Shown here piece by piece: positions 17,614 through 26,843 of a DNA stretch of 47,369 bases. Within the stretch, counting starts at the first letter, position 1; every line of letters starts with the position of its first letter. Position numbers and translations under genes: made by a program. Under the pieces are notes generated by a model that saw nothing but the letters and a program-made list of their open reading frames with translations, ran no database searches and had not been told where the DNA came from. The DNA comes from an uncultured Coxiella sp. (GTDB lineage Bacteria; Pseudomonadota; Gammaproteobacteria; Comchoanobacterales; Comchoanobacteraceae): the NCBI GenBank assembly GCA_902538855.1, contig CACBGS010000001.1:50001-97369 (forward strand), written 5' to 3'.

Positions 17614-18477
17614 ATGATGAAGTCAACTTTGTCGCCGGGAAGTTTATATATTGTAGCTACACCGATTGGAAATTTTGCTGATATTTCATCTCAGCAAGTT
17701 AAGGTATTATCTGATGTTGATGTGGTTTTATGTGAGCGACCAGCGCACAGTGCCCGATTATTTAAATATATGGGTATTCAACCTAAGCAGGTAGCTAAAC
17801 TCACTGATCATGATAAACCTAATGTTTTATTGCGTTGGATTGAACTGATACAAGCAGGACAATCTATTGCTTGTATTAGTGATGCTGGTACTCCAATGAT
17901 TAGTGATCCAGGCGCTTTATTGGTAAGGTTGGCGCATGAGCATGCGGTGAAATTGGTAGCTGTACCGGGTCCTAGTGCAGTTACTACTGCTGTCTCCATT
18001 AGTGGTTATGCTGTGCATGGTTATAGCTTTTATGGTTTTTTACCAGCAAAGAAATCTGCTAGACAGAAAATGTACGCTTCTGTAGCAGAGGATGATAAAG
18101 TCAGTGTTTTTTTTGAAAGTCCGCATCGTCTAGCTGCTAGTTTGCATGATTTACAATTGGTACTGGGTGATGATCGCCAAATTATGTTGTTAAAAGAGCT
18201 TACTAAAGTTCATGAAACTTACTGGCGAGATAGTATAGCTAATATAGTAGCTGGGCTTGCGGATATAGTGATCAAAGGTGAGTTTGTTTTGCTGCTGGCT
18301 CCTGTTGATAAAAAAGATAAAAGTCATGGTTTTAATATGGATCTATCTGCTGTGTTGACTGTCTTGAAAGCGGAGGGTATCTCGCTGCAGCAAGCGGTTG
18401 TTTTGGCGGTTAAATTGACAGGTGAAAGTAAGAATACAGTGTATAAGTTGGCTTTGCAATTATATGCCCAAGCTTAA
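17614..18477 (+). CDS. rsmI: 16S rRNA (cytidine(1402)-2'-O)-methyltransferase
   Basis: The product has 287 residues. RsmI uses S-adenosylmethionine to methylate the ribose of C1402 in the decoding centre of 16S rRNA. The family opening GSLYIVATPIGNFADIS, the segment CISDAGTPMISDPGALLV, and PGPSAVTTAVSISG followed later by FFESPHRL are all present. The ATG at 17614 has AGGA six nt upstream; ATG at 17617 is an alternative. It is divergent from lpoA and followed by rnpB, a common gammaproteobacterial order. Confidence 0.96.
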   Translation: MMKSTLSPGSLYIVATPIGNFADISSQQVKVLSDVDVVLCERPAHSARLFKYMGIQPKQVAKLTDHDKPNVLLRWIELIQAGQSIACISDAGTPMISDPGALLVRLAHEHAVKLVAVPGPSAVTTAVSISGYAVHGYSFYGFLPAKKSARQKMYASVAEDDKVSVFFESPHRLAASLHDLQLVLGDDRQIMLLKELTKVHETYWRDSIANIVAGLADIVIKGEFVLLLAPVDKKDKSHGFNMDLSAVLTVLKAEGISLQQAVVLAVKLTGESKNTVYKLALQLYAQA

Positions 18478-18541
18478 CAAACAAGGTATTATTATTGACT
18501 ATTCTGATTTTTTTCTGGTGTTTTGCTTCATGATTTGTTAG

Positions 18542-18547
18542 TATAAT
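18542..18547 (+). promoter_or_regulatory. Putative -10 element of rnpB
   Basis: A perfect TATAAT lies just ahead of the 5' strand of the P1 helix of RNase P RNA. No strong -35 hexamer was found at the expected distance. Confidence 0.4.
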
Positions 18548-18548
18548 T

Positions 18549-18896
18549 GGTGTCGGCTAAGCAGTTGCTGAATTTGTTCAGAGGAAAGTCCGGGCTCCAT
18601 AGAGTAAGGTGCCAGGTAACGCCTGGGGGACGTGAGTCCACGGAAAGTGCCACAGAAAATATACCGCCAGCTTTGGTTGGTAAGGGTGCAAAGGTGCGGT
18701 AAGAGCGCACCGCGGTCTTGGTAACAAGACTGGCAGGGTAAACCCCACCTGGAGCAAGGCCATGTATAGGTTAGCATACGAAAGTATGTGCACGTTGCTC
18801 GCGTGAACCGGGGTAGGCCGCTAGAGGCCTGTGGTGACATAGGTCCCAGATAGATAACTGCTCAAGACAGAACCCGGCTTAACGGCCGACACACTA
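18549..18896 (+). ncRNA. rnpB: RNase P RNA (type A)
   Basis: This is the catalytic RNA that matures the 5' ends of tRNAs. Conserved blocks are AGAGGAAAGTCCGGGCTCC, GCCAGGTAACGCCTGG, GGTGCGGTAAGAGCGCACCG, GTAAACCCCACC and GACAGAACCCGGCTTA. GTGTCGGC (18550-18557) pairs with GCCGACAC (18885-18892) to form P1, which sets the approximate ends. It lies between rsmI and the antiporter gene, with no clear terminator after it. Open reading frames on the opposite strand here are spurious. Confidence 0.95.
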
Positions 18897-18923
18897 TTAT
18901 GGATATTATACCTGGGAGTGTTA

Positions 18924-20096
18924 GTGCTAAATGACCAATTGATTACCTCGTTATCACTGATTTATACTGGAGCGGCTCTGGTAGCTACCTTTGCGCTTTT
19001 TTCGAGGCAGTCGGTTATTGTTGCTTACATATTACTTGGTATATTGCTCGGCCCGCATGGTTTACGTGTCATGCAAGATGCAGAGATTTCGGCGGAGATT
19101 GGCCATGTTGGCATGATTTTCTTGCTTTTTTTAGCAGGATTGCATCTTGATCCAAAAAATTTATTACTCATGCTAAAAAAAGCCGTTTCTATCACCCTGG
19201 CTACTTCACTTACTTTTGCTTTATCTACATATCTTTTGTTGTTCTATGTTTTTGATTTTAGCATGCTGGACTCTGCGGTTATTGGTGCGGCCATGATGTT
19301 TTCCAGTACGCTTATTGGGCTCAAGCTTTTGCCTAGTGATATGCTGCATAGTCAGCCTATAGGTGAAGTTATTGTCAGTGTGCTGTTGATACAAGACCTA
19401 TTAGCTATCATTGCAATGGTAGTGCTTAATTCTTTTGGTAAAGCTGATATAAGTAATGATCAGCTGTTGCTATTAGCATTTGCTATACCTATATTACTTG
19501 CGTATGGGTTTTTTATGGAACGGTTTTTTATTGCGCGCTTATTTAGTATTTTTGAATCTGTTCGTGAGTACTTATTTATTTTAAGTGTAGGTTGGTGTCT
19601 TTCCTTATCTGAGTTGGCATCTTTCTTGCATGTAAGTCGCGAGGTAGGTGCATTTATTGCTGGGGTTGCAATTGCCTCTGGTAGTGTCTCTACTTATTTG
19701 GCTGAGTGTTTAAGTCCGTTGCGAGATTTCTTTTTGGTATTGTTTTTCTTTTCTATGGGAGCAAGTTTAGAGCTCGATCTGCTTATTGATATTGCACAGC
19801 CCTTGCTCTGTCTTGCATTGCTTATGGTCTTAATGAAGCCGGTGTTATATTGGTGGTTTATAGATAGGGCAGACGATGAGGAGGAGCCAATAGGCTGGGA
19901 GGCAGGGGTGCGTCTTGGTCAAGCTAGTGAATTTTCTATATTGGTTGCGCAGGTTGCTAAAGAGGCTAAGTTATTGTCACCTCAGGCATCGGCTCTTATT
20001 ACTGCAACGGTGATAGTTACTTTTATTATTTCCACTTATTGGGTATCAAATGTGTTTGTAACACCTATGGCGCGTATTAACAGAAGTGATGATTAG
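18924..20096 (+). CDS. CPA2-family cation:proton antiporter (KefB/NhaP-like membrane domain only)
   Basis: The product has about 390 residues and consists of some 12 hydrophobic segments of the Na+/H+ exchanger (CPA2) type. LLGPHGLRV, EIGHVGMIFLLFLAGLHLDP, and LLIQDLLAIIAMVVL with the central Asp are typical. The C-terminal RCK/TrkA nucleotide-binding domain of full KefB/KefC is missing, so regulation by NAD(H) or glutathione adducts is not expected. The GTG at 18924 is preferred because GGGA lies six nt upstream; the GTG at 18918 would sit directly against that site. The end overlaps the convergent glycosyltransferase-like gene by 20 bases. The substrate ion cannot be told from the sequence. 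Confidence 0.85.
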   Translation: MLNDQLITSLSLIYTGAALVATFALFSRQSVIVAYILLGILLGPHGLRVMQDAEISAEIGHVGMIFLLFLAGLHLDPKNLLLMLKKAVSITLATSLTFALSTYLLLFYVFDFSMLDSAVIGAAMMFSSTLIGLKLLPSDMLHSQPIGEVIVSVLLIQDLLAIIAMVVLNSFGKADISNDQLLLLAFAIPILLAYGFFMERFFIARLFSIFESVREYLFILSVGWCLSLSELASFLHVSREVGAFIAGVAIASGSVSTYLAECLSPLRDFFLVLFFFSMGASLELDLLIDIAQPLLCLALLMVLMKPVLYWWFIDRADDEEEPIGWEAGVRLGQASEFSILVAQVAKEAKLLSPQASALITATVIVTFIISTYWVSNVFVTPMARINRSDD

Positions 20097-21360
20097 GGTT
20101 GTTGCTATCAGTTGGTTGATATGTAGCTGTGTTGTCTGCAAATATAGTTAGGCTAAAATAATTATTATGTTCTTTTTTGTTATCGTTAATGTTCTCATTT
20201 TTTTTCTTACTTAGTATTGTATCTAGCATACTATCCTGCTGTGTATCGTAGATCATTTGGTCAGCAGCGCTTAATAGTTTTGGCTTAAGTTCTGTGATAG
20301 CTTTGTTGATAGTAATATCTGTATGGCATTTGCCATCACGATAGCAAATGTCAACTCTAGCAAGGTTATTTGTTTGCGGTACACTTAGTAAATCGGTTGT
20401 GGATGATAAGTTGCCTTTGTAATTAGAGGGGGCATCTGATGTTTGTAAAATGAGTTGATTGCAGTCATAAATATCTCCTAATGGTGAAAATCCATGTGTC
20501 TGGCTATCATAGCTTATCCATCCTTGTGGATGTATATGTGGGTGGTTTTTAAATATAGGCGCATCTGTATTTAGTAAGCATGTGCCATCTTTATAACCTT
20601 GATACAATCCTCTGATGGTAAAGTGTTTGTTGCCGCCACTAAATAGCTGAAAGAAATTGATATAAAACTCTGGCATGCCTTCAGGGGATCGGTGTATTAG
20701 TTGTTGGTTTATATGGATAATCCCAGCATTAATGCAGTCTGCAAGTACTTTAAGTATGATGCTGTTTTTTGCAAACTGCACGAATTGGTTTTCACCACTG
20801 TGTGCGCAGATACGATTTTTTATATCACTTGATATGTGCTGATACTGGTTTTGTTGATTTATGTTTTTATAATTTACTAATATACCATGGCTTGCCAGTG
20901 CATCCAGTGCCTCTTGACAAAATAGTGCCTCGTAGTCTAGATAACATGATACCGCAGTTAGATCTGTGTAGATACAATGGTCGTAGGCTTCATATTGCAT
21001 GCAGTGGTGACAGATAATGATTTTTAGGAAATCTATACGTGCATAAAGGCCGACTTGGTTAGAAAAATGAATTGGGTTATTGCGTACTATAGCTATGTCT
21101 TGAATGTCGCGTAGTTGAATGTTAGGGCAGTTATTTTCTATATTGAAATGAGCAAGTGCTAGTTGGCTTGCATGTATGCAAGTGCTGTTGTGTTTGCTAT
21201 TATCAAACCAGATAAAAATCTGGGCACTGGGATTTGCCTTAGCCCAGAGTAGGGCTGGTTTGAATATATAATTTTGTAAGTCTATTGCCGATGAGCTGTA
21301 GATGTATTTTTGCTTTAGATCACCTCTATGTATCCATAATAGATTAATACAATATTGCAT
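20077..21360 (-). CDS. Glycosyltransferase-like protein, candidate effector
   Basis: The product has 427 residues and no signal peptide. The opening INLLWIHRG and the following IFIWFDN resemble the start of bacterial toxin-type GT-A glycosyltransferases (xxWIxxxL...lWyDs). YARIDFLKIII (106-116) resembles the ARxDxLR helix of that fold. IYTDLT (130-135) sits where a DxD metal motif would be, but has only one Asp, so activity is uncertain. A DGTC-containing region and a polar C-terminal tail follow. A possible promoter is TATAAT on the minus strand at 21384-21389, in the context TATGCTAATATAAT. The gene sits between the antiporter and pdh genes and looks like an insertion into a housekeeping region. 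The family call is tentative. Confidence 0.45.
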   Translation of the reverse strand: MQYCINLLWIHRGDLKQKYIYSSSAIDLQNYIFKPALLWAKANPSAQIFIWFDNSKHNSTCIHASQLALAHFNIENNCPNIQLRDIQDIAIVRNNPIHFSNQVGLYARIDFLKIIICHHCMQYEAYDHCIYTDLTAVSCYLDYEALFCQEALDALASHGILVNYKNINQQNQYQHISSDIKNRICAHSGENQFVQFAKNSIILKVLADCINAGIIHINQQLIHRSPEGMPEFYINFFQLFSGGNKHFTIRGLYQGYKDGTCLLNTDAPIFKNHPHIHPQGWISYDSQTHGFSPLGDIYDCNQLILQTSDAPSNYKGNLSSTTDLLSVPQTNNLARVDICYRDGKCHTDITINKAITELKPKLLSAADQMIYDTQQDSMLDTILSKKKNENINDNKKEHNNYFSLTIFADNTATYQPTDSNNPNHHFC

Positions 21361-21595
21361 GATACTATGCTCTGTTTAAATTGATTATATTAGCATAAAC
21401 TATGCTGTATAGAAATATGCTTGTAATGCTTATTGGTTGGCTTTAAGAATTGATTTAACATGGCTTTTTTTTCTACACAGCTTGTGCCTACTGTGTAAAA
21501 GTGTTTTGTCCTTGCTGCATATTAATTTACGCTTGCATCATTAGGTGTTTTTCTCTAGAGTAACAGCAGGTAGATGTGGATATTTAGGCCAGTAT

Positions 21596-24208
21596 ATGCA
21601 TGATGCAAATGCTATTGATGTTGATGAATTACAAGAGTGGCTCGAGGCTTTGGATGATGTGCTACAGCACAAAGATAAGCAGTATGCAGCCTCACTGTTA
21701 GAGCACTTGGTATCGCATTACCAAGTTCATGCTGATAATAAAGCTTTCGGTATGATCTCTCCTGCACTTAATAGTGTGCATAAACAAGATGAGCTGCCTT
21801 TGCCTGAAGGTTTTCAGCATGGTTATAGGGCCCACCAAATAATACTATGGAATGCTATGGTGATGGTGCTTAGAGCTGGTAAGCATGCGCCAGAATTAGG
21901 TGGCCATATTGCAACCTTTGCTTCTATTGCTACTTTGTATAGAATTGGGTTTGATTATTTTTTTCGTCAGGATCAGCCTGGTAATTTAGGTGATCTTGTT
22001 TATTTTCAAGGGCATGCTTCTCCGGGTGTTTATGCTAGATCTTTTCTAGAAGGTCGCTTAAGTGAGGCGCAGTTGGATAAGTTCCGCCAAGAGGCAGGAG
22101 CGGAGTCTGGTTTAAGCTCCTATCCGCATCCACATTTAATGCCAAAGTATTGGCAGTTTCCAACCGTTTCCATGGGCTTAGGTCCGTTGATGGCAATCTA
22201 TCAGGCGCGTTGGCAGCGATATCTACATGGGAGAATACAGCAAGATACCAGTAATAGAAAAATATGGGCTTTTTGTGGTGATGGTGAGATGGATGAGCCA
22301 GAATCACGTGGTTGTTTACAACTTGCTGCAAGAGAAGGTCTTGATAATTTAATCTTTGTGGTGAACTGTAATTTACAACGTCTTGATGGGCCAGTGAGAG
22401 GTAATGGCAGTATTGTTGCTGAATTAGAATCCTTCTTTAAAGGCGCAGGCTGGCATGTGCTAAAAGTTTTAAATAATAGTGCTTGGGACGAAGTGTTTGC
22501 CCTCGATTCTCAAGGTAAATTAGCAGCGGCATTGTCCGCTTGTGTGGATGGACAATTACAGACACTTTGTGCTGCAGGTCCTGAAGCTTTACTAGCATAT
22601 TTGGCTGCAGGTGATCCTGACTTGCAACAGTTAGTGGCCACTATTCCAAAAGATGTGGTGGCAAGGTTGGCGCCAGGGGGGCATGATGCTAGTAAGGTTT
22701 ATAATGTCTACCATAAAGCAATGCAATTGCAAGCTAAGCCAGTAGTTATTCTAGCACATACTATCAAAGGTTATGGGTTGGGTGATGGTATAGCTTCAGC
22801 TAATACTACACATCAACAAAAAAAGATATCATCAGCAGGATTGCATGCTTATGCTAAGTTGTTGCAGATACCTTTAGATGAACAGCAGATAGAACAGCCG
22901 GCGTATTATCATCCGGGTGTTGATGATCCTGCTGTATTATATATCAAACAAAGGCGTGAGCAGCTAGGTGGTTTTATGCCTAAGAGAGATGAGGTTAAAG
23001 CGCAGCAAAAGGTCCCTGATCTTAGTGTGTTAGCAGATCTTTTAGTTGCAAGTGAGCGTCAGTTTTCTACCACCATGGCTTTTGTAAGAGTGTTATCTAT
23101 TTGGTTACGACAACAGGACTTTGCCGATCGCTTAGTGCCTATTGTTCCTGATGAATCACGTACTTTTGGTATGGAAGGTTTATTCCGGCAGATAGGTATT
23201 TATACCAGCCAAGGCCAACAGTATGAGCCTGTAGATAAAAAGCAGATTATGTATTACAAAGAGTCTGAGCAAGGTCAGTTATTACAAGAGGGTATCAATG
23301 AGGCTGGTGCAATGGCAAGTTGGATTGCTGCTGCAACTTCCTATAGTAATAATCAGCAAGCTATGTTGCCTATGTATATTTTTTACTCGATGTTTGGTTT
23401 TCAAAGGGTCGGTGATTTACTCTGGGCTGCTGGAGATATGCATGCAAGAGGTTTTTTATTTGGCGCTACTGCAGGTCGTACAACGCTTGCTGGTGAGGGA
23501 TTACAGCATAATGATGGCCATAGCCAGATGATGGCAGCCCTTATTCCTAATTGTATAAGTTATGATCCATGTTTTGCCTATGAGCTTGCTGTTATTATTC
23601 AGCATGGTGCGCGGCGTATGTTTCATCAAGCAGAGAATGTTTTCTATTATATTACTTTGATGAATGAGAACTATAAGCATCCTAAAATGCCTGATAATGC
23701 CCAAGAAGGTATTATTAAAGGTATGTATGTATTTAAGCCATTTGCTAAAAAGTCTATGGGGCATATACATTTACTAGGTAGTGGATGTATTCTAAGAGAG
23801 GTTATCAAGGCAAGTAAATGGCTTTGTGCCCAAGAAATAGATGTCCAAGTTTGGAGTGTTACGAGTTTTACAGAACTTGCCAGGGCAGCATTACAAGAGG
23901 GTAGTGATTCTTATGTTGCTAGTGCTTTTGCTGATGCTGTGCCAGTGTTGGCAGCTACTGATTATGTGAGAAGTTATCCTGAGCAAATAAGGCCTTATAT
24001 CCAAGGTTCCTATCAAGTTTTAGGAACGGATGGGTTTGGTCGCAGTGATACACGTCAGCAATTAAGATCTTATTTTGGCGTGTCAGCGGCAGATATCGCA
24101 AAACAAGCTTTAATAATGGTTAAGTCATCTAAAGTCTTATCAACAGTGCGTTATAATAAGTTAGTAAAAAGCTTGGCTACTGTAGATTTTAATGAGTTAG
24201 AGGAGTGA
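21596..24208 (+). CDS. aceE: Pyruvate dehydrogenase E1 component (homodimeric type)
   Basis: This is the thiamine diphosphate-dependent E1 subunit, which decarboxylates pyruvate and passes the acetyl group to the lipoyl arm of AceF. WNAMVMVLRAGKHAPELGGH, GDLVYFQGHASPGVYAR, the TPP motif GDGEMDEPESRG...NCN, and PDESRTFGMEGLFRQIGIY are all conserved. The ATG at 21596 is chosen because AGG lies seven nt upstream and homologues begin near this point. A GTG at 21545 in the same frame adds 17 unconserved residues. From 21596 the protein has 870 residues, near the usual 885. It is separated from aceF by only 4 nt. The gap 21361-21595 holds no further gene; it should contain the promoter, which I could not define. 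Confidence 0.96.
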   Translation: MHDANAIDVDELQEWLEALDDVLQHKDKQYAASLLEHLVSHYQVHADNKAFGMISPALNSVHKQDELPLPEGFQHGYRAHQIILWNAMVMVLRAGKHAPELGGHIATFASIATLYRIGFDYFFRQDQPGNLGDLVYFQGHASPGVYARSFLEGRLSEAQLDKFRQEAGAESGLSSYPHPHLMPKYWQFPTVSMGLGPLMAIYQARWQRYLHGRIQQDTSNRKIWAFCGDGEMDEPESRGCLQLAAREGLDNLIFVVNCNLQRLDGPVRGNGSIVAELESFFKGAGWHVLKVLNNSAWDEVFALDSQGKLAAALSACVDGQLQTLCAAGPEALLAYLAAGDPDLQQLVATIPKDVVARLAPGGHDASKVYNVYHKAMQLQAKPVVILAHTIKGYGLGDGIASANTTHQQKKISSAGLHAYAKLLQIPLDEQQIEQPAYYHPGVDDPAVLYIKQRREQLGGFMPKRDEVKAQQKVPDLSVLADLLVASERQFSTTMAFVRVLSIWLRQQDFADRLVPIVPDESRTFGMEGLFRQIGIYTSQGQQYEPVDKKQIMYYKESEQGQLLQEGINEAGAMASWIAAATSYSNNQQAMLPMYIFYSMFGFQRVGDLLWAAGDMHARGFLFGATAGRTTLAGEGLQHNDGHSQMMAALIPNCISYDPCFAYELAVIIQHGARRMFHQAENVFYYITLMNENYKHPKMPDNAQEGIIKGMYVFKPFAKKSMGHIHLLGSGCILREVIKASKWLCAQEIDVQVWSVTSFTELARAALQEGSDSYVASAFADAVPVLAATDYVRSYPEQIRPYIQGSYQVLGTDGFGRSDTRQQLRSYFGVSAADIAKQALIMVKSSKVLSTVRYNKLVKSLATVDFNELEE

Positions 24209-24212
24209 GGTT

Positions 24213-25460
24213 ATGACAAAAAAATGGGTTAATATCCCTGATCTAGGTGGTATAGATGAAGTGACTGTCCTGGAAGTTTTAATTAAGCCTGGCGATGTGC
24301 TTTCGCATGATCAACCTATATGTACACTCGAATCTGATAAAGCAAGTATGGAGGTGCCGGCAAGTAGTGCTGGTAAGGTTATGCAAGTAGCGCTTACTGT
24401 GGGGCAGAAAGTTAATGAGGGTATGCCTGCTTATGAAGTAGAGACTGAGGAAGTTATAGCCGCTGCTAGTGAGGAGGTAGTAGTGGATTCAGCTCCGGTA
24501 CAGACAGCACCCAAGACGATCGCTGAGCAGCAGGTGCGCAAACAAGATATGTCTGATAGTTCTATTTATGCTGGGCCGAGTGTAAGAAGATTGGCGCATG
24601 CATTAGATATACCCCTTGATAAGGTTCAGGGTAGTGGTCCAAAAGGTCGGGTGTTACGTGATGATTTGTATGCTTATATTAAAAAAGCTATGCATTCATC
24701 TGCTCCTTCGCCATCAATGCCTCTTGGTGACCCTTATAAATATGGTACGGTTGAACAGCGGCCATTGTCAAAAATTAAGCAGGCTACAGCTGAGCATATG
24801 CGTCGTTGTTGGTCGCTTATTCCACATGTGACACAACATGATCGTGTTGATATTACTGAACTTGAGAACTTTCGTCAGTTATGTAAACCTGTGCTAAGCG
24901 AGCAGGGTATAAGGTTAACTATGCTTGCTTTTATTTTTAAGGCACTGGTTGAGGTTATGCAGGAGCATGCTTATATGAATGCTAGCTTTGATGAGAACAA
25001 TAAAACACTGTTAATCAAGAAGTACTTTCACATAGGTGTTGCTGTTGATACACCTGGGGGCTTGATGGTCCCAGTGTTAAAAGATGTGGATCAATTGTCG
25101 GTAAGTGAGATTGCTAAGGGCCTGCAGACCATTAGTGAGCGTGCTCGTGATGGTAGTATTACTCCTGCTGAACTACAGGGTGGTAGCTTTACAGTTACTA
25201 GTCTGGGCGGGATTGGTGGTGATTATTTTACGCCTATAGTTAATGGGCCACAGGTTGCTATTTTAGGTGTAAGTAAGGCGCAGTTGCAGCCAATATGGCA
25301 TGAAGATGCATTTGTGCCAAGACTTATGCTGCCTTTGTCGCTGAGTTATGATCATAGAGTGGTTGATGGTGCTGAGGCTGCCCGGTTTATGGTAGCTTTA
25401 GCTGATAGGTTGACCCGAATGCAAGAACAGACTCTTACTTTAGGTTTGCAATCAGGTTGA
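24213..25460 (+). CDS. aceF: Dihydrolipoyl acetyltransferase (PDH E2), single lipoyl domain
   Basis: The product has 415 residues. An N-terminal lipoyl domain has the modified lysine K43 in ESDKASMEV. A Pro/Ala-rich linker follows, then the E1/E3-binding domain (AGPSVRRLAHALDIPLDKV...GPKGRVLRDDL) and the catalytic acyltransferase domain ending with SLSYDHRVVDGAEAARF, which carries the catalytic His. It moves acetyl groups from E1 to CoA. E. coli AceF has three lipoyl domains; this one has one, as in many other bacteria. GAGG precedes the ATG and the gene is translated right after aceE. lpd is separated from it by two minus-strand genes. Confidence 0.96.
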   Translation: MTKKWVNIPDLGGIDEVTVLEVLIKPGDVLSHDQPICTLESDKASMEVPASSAGKVMQVALTVGQKVNEGMPAYEVETEEVIAAASEEVVVDSAPVQTAPKTIAEQQVRKQDMSDSSIYAGPSVRRLAHALDIPLDKVQGSGPKGRVLRDDLYAYIKKAMHSSAPSPSMPLGDPYKYGTVEQRPLSKIKQATAEHMRRCWSLIPHVTQHDRVDITELENFRQLCKPVLSEQGIRLTMLAFIFKALVEVMQEHAYMNASFDENNKTLLIKKYFHIGVAVDTPGGLMVPVLKDVDQLSVSEIAKGLQTISERARDGSITPAELQGGSFTVTSLGGIGGDYFTPIVNGPQVAILGVSKAQLQPIWHEDAFVPRLMLPLSLSYDHRVVDGAEAARFMVALADRLTRMQEQTLTLGLQSG

Positions 25461-25461
25461 C

Positions 25462-26379
25462 TTAGTTGTCAGCATTAATTGCTAGTATTGTTTTAAATGT
25501 ATGGTAGTATCCGGCGTAGTTTTTCCATAAGAAATGTGTGAAAAATGGCGCCTCACCGTGATTGTGGTACCAGCGATTTTTAATCCATTCTCCTGGTAGT
25601 TTTTGTAAATTGGGTGAGCAGTGGTATACCAGTGCCCGTTTTTCATCTAATGTGAAGTATTCAGGGTGATGGTAGTATAGGTCGCTTATGAGGTGTTGAT
25701 CATCAAGATCATTATCAGTGGCTTTGAGAGTGTCGTATAATTTTTGCAGTACTTTCACTTTAGCCAAATACCAGCCGGTATTAATAAATGCTCGGTCACT
25801 TTCTTTGCGCCATGGATGTTGAGCGCTTATTTTGGCTTGTTGTATCCAATGGGCTTTTGGTGCGTAATTTGAAAATTTGTTAAGCAATCTTAGTGGGTAT
25901 CGCCACCAAGGTATATGGTCAAAGGCGATTGCTTTGCTATTGTTTTTGAATAATTCACCTGGATAGAAATAATTTTGAGTTGCGACCCCTCCAGCTGGAA
26001 AGAACTCTCTACCAATCATAACGGTATTCGTTGCCCATTGCTTGTTTTGAATTAGTTGTTCTATATAGGTTTTTAATTCATGCGCAGGTCGCATAGGTAA
26101 GACGTCTCTTGCATCTATGATGATGACAATACGTTCAGGATCTAATGTTTTTAAATAGTCATTGATAGCGGTAATTGCTTGTCCATGATGTCGCCAAGTG
26201 TCACCTTCACCAAGGATTTTAAAGGCATAGCCAAGTTTACTTAGTTGTTTCGTCAGTATGTTTTTACCCATATTGCTAGCATCGCTTTCATATGAGATTA
26301 TTAGAGGTTGCTGTATCTGGCTAGCGGCAAATGCTGGAATGGCAAATATGCAGCTAAGTAATATATTTAGTAGGATCAT
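25462..26379 (-). CDS. Exported PLOD/procollagen-type glycosyltransferase-like protein
   Basis: The product has 305 residues. Residues 1-19 form a Sec signal peptide (MILLNILLSCIFAIPAFA). The mature part has the order seen in the glycosyltransferase domain of collagen lysyl-hydroxylase/glycosyltransferases: IVIIIDARDVLP with D89 and D92 (metal-binding DxxD), AGGVATQNYFYPG, FINTGWYLA (198-206), DLDDQHLISDLYY (224-236) and a closing YHNHG (271-275). Such enzymes move glucose or galactose to hydroxylysine in eukaryotes; the substrate here is unknown. It lies 12 nt downstream of the SCP2-like gene, probably in one transcript, and both are inserted between aceF and lpd in the opposite direction. 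The stop is 1 nt past that of aceF. Confidence 0.65.
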   Translation of the reverse strand: MILLNILLSCIFAIPAFAASQIQQPLIISYESDASNMGKNILTKQLSKLGYAFKILGEGDTWRHHGQAITAINDYLKTLDPERIVIIIDARDVLPMRPAHELKTYIEQLIQNKQWATNTVMIGREFFPAGGVATQNYFYPGELFKNNSKAIAFDHIPWWRYPLRLLNKFSNYAPKAHWIQQAKISAQHPWRKESDRAFINTGWYLAKVKVLQKLYDTLKATDNDLDDQHLISDLYYHHPEYFTLDEKRALVYHCSPNLQKLPGEWIKNRWYHNHGEAPFFTHFLWKNYAGYYHTFKTILAINADN

Positions 26380-26391
26380 TTAGATATTACG

Positions 26392-26703
26392 TTACTGTAA
26401 GTCTAAAATATCACCTAGTGACATAGCGACAGCTTGATCACCTTCTACTACTAGTAAGCCTTGAAAAAAAGCTTCCATGCCGTTAAGTTCTCCATTTTGC
26501 ATTTTTTGTAATGTATCTAGTGACATTTTTAAAGTAACAGCAGCTTCACTATCTTCATTAGTAACCCTAATGCTATCTTGTGTGCCATCAATCATTATGG
26601 CGCCGACATTTTCTATAGATATTTTAGCTTTGCTACCAAAGCTTGGTTTGTTTTGCACACGTTGTTGAAATTTTGCGGTTAGATCCGATAGAGAGATACT
26701 CAT
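26392..26703 (-). CDS. SCP2 sterol-binding-domain protein
   Basis: A small protein of about 103 residues filling one SCP2 (sterol carrier) domain: a helical start (SLSDLTAKFQQRV), GAIMIDGTQDSIRV, then the helix-turn KMSLDTLQKMQNGELNGMEAF and a final GLLVVEGDQAVAMSLGDIL. SCP2 domains bind lipids, and in Gammaproteobacteria such proteins are linked to ubiquinone or lipid handling. The start at 26703 (MSISLSDL) fits family length; an ATG at 26733 adds ten residues and has AGG three nt upstream, so it cannot be excluded. It is cotranscribed with the glycosyltransferase-like gene downstream. Confidence 0.8.
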   Translation of the reverse strand: MSISLSDLTAKFQQRVQNKPSFGSKAKISIENVGAIMIDGTQDSIRVTNEDSEAAVTLKMSLDTLQKMQNGELNGMEAFFQGLLVVEGDQAVAMSLGDILDLQ

Positions 26704-26843
26704 AAGTACTGAAATATTAAAAGATATTATCATTATCCTACGCGATTAGGTGCTTGTCAACAAAGTGGTTTAAATATAGTTATTGCTCTAGCAAAGAAAA
26801 AGTGTTTCAGTCATAATAATACTTTGTTATTACGGGTTGCACT

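Noticed and set aside
18528-18840. Several minus-strand frames of 60-100 codons
   Set aside because: They lie opposite RNase P RNA and have no coding features.
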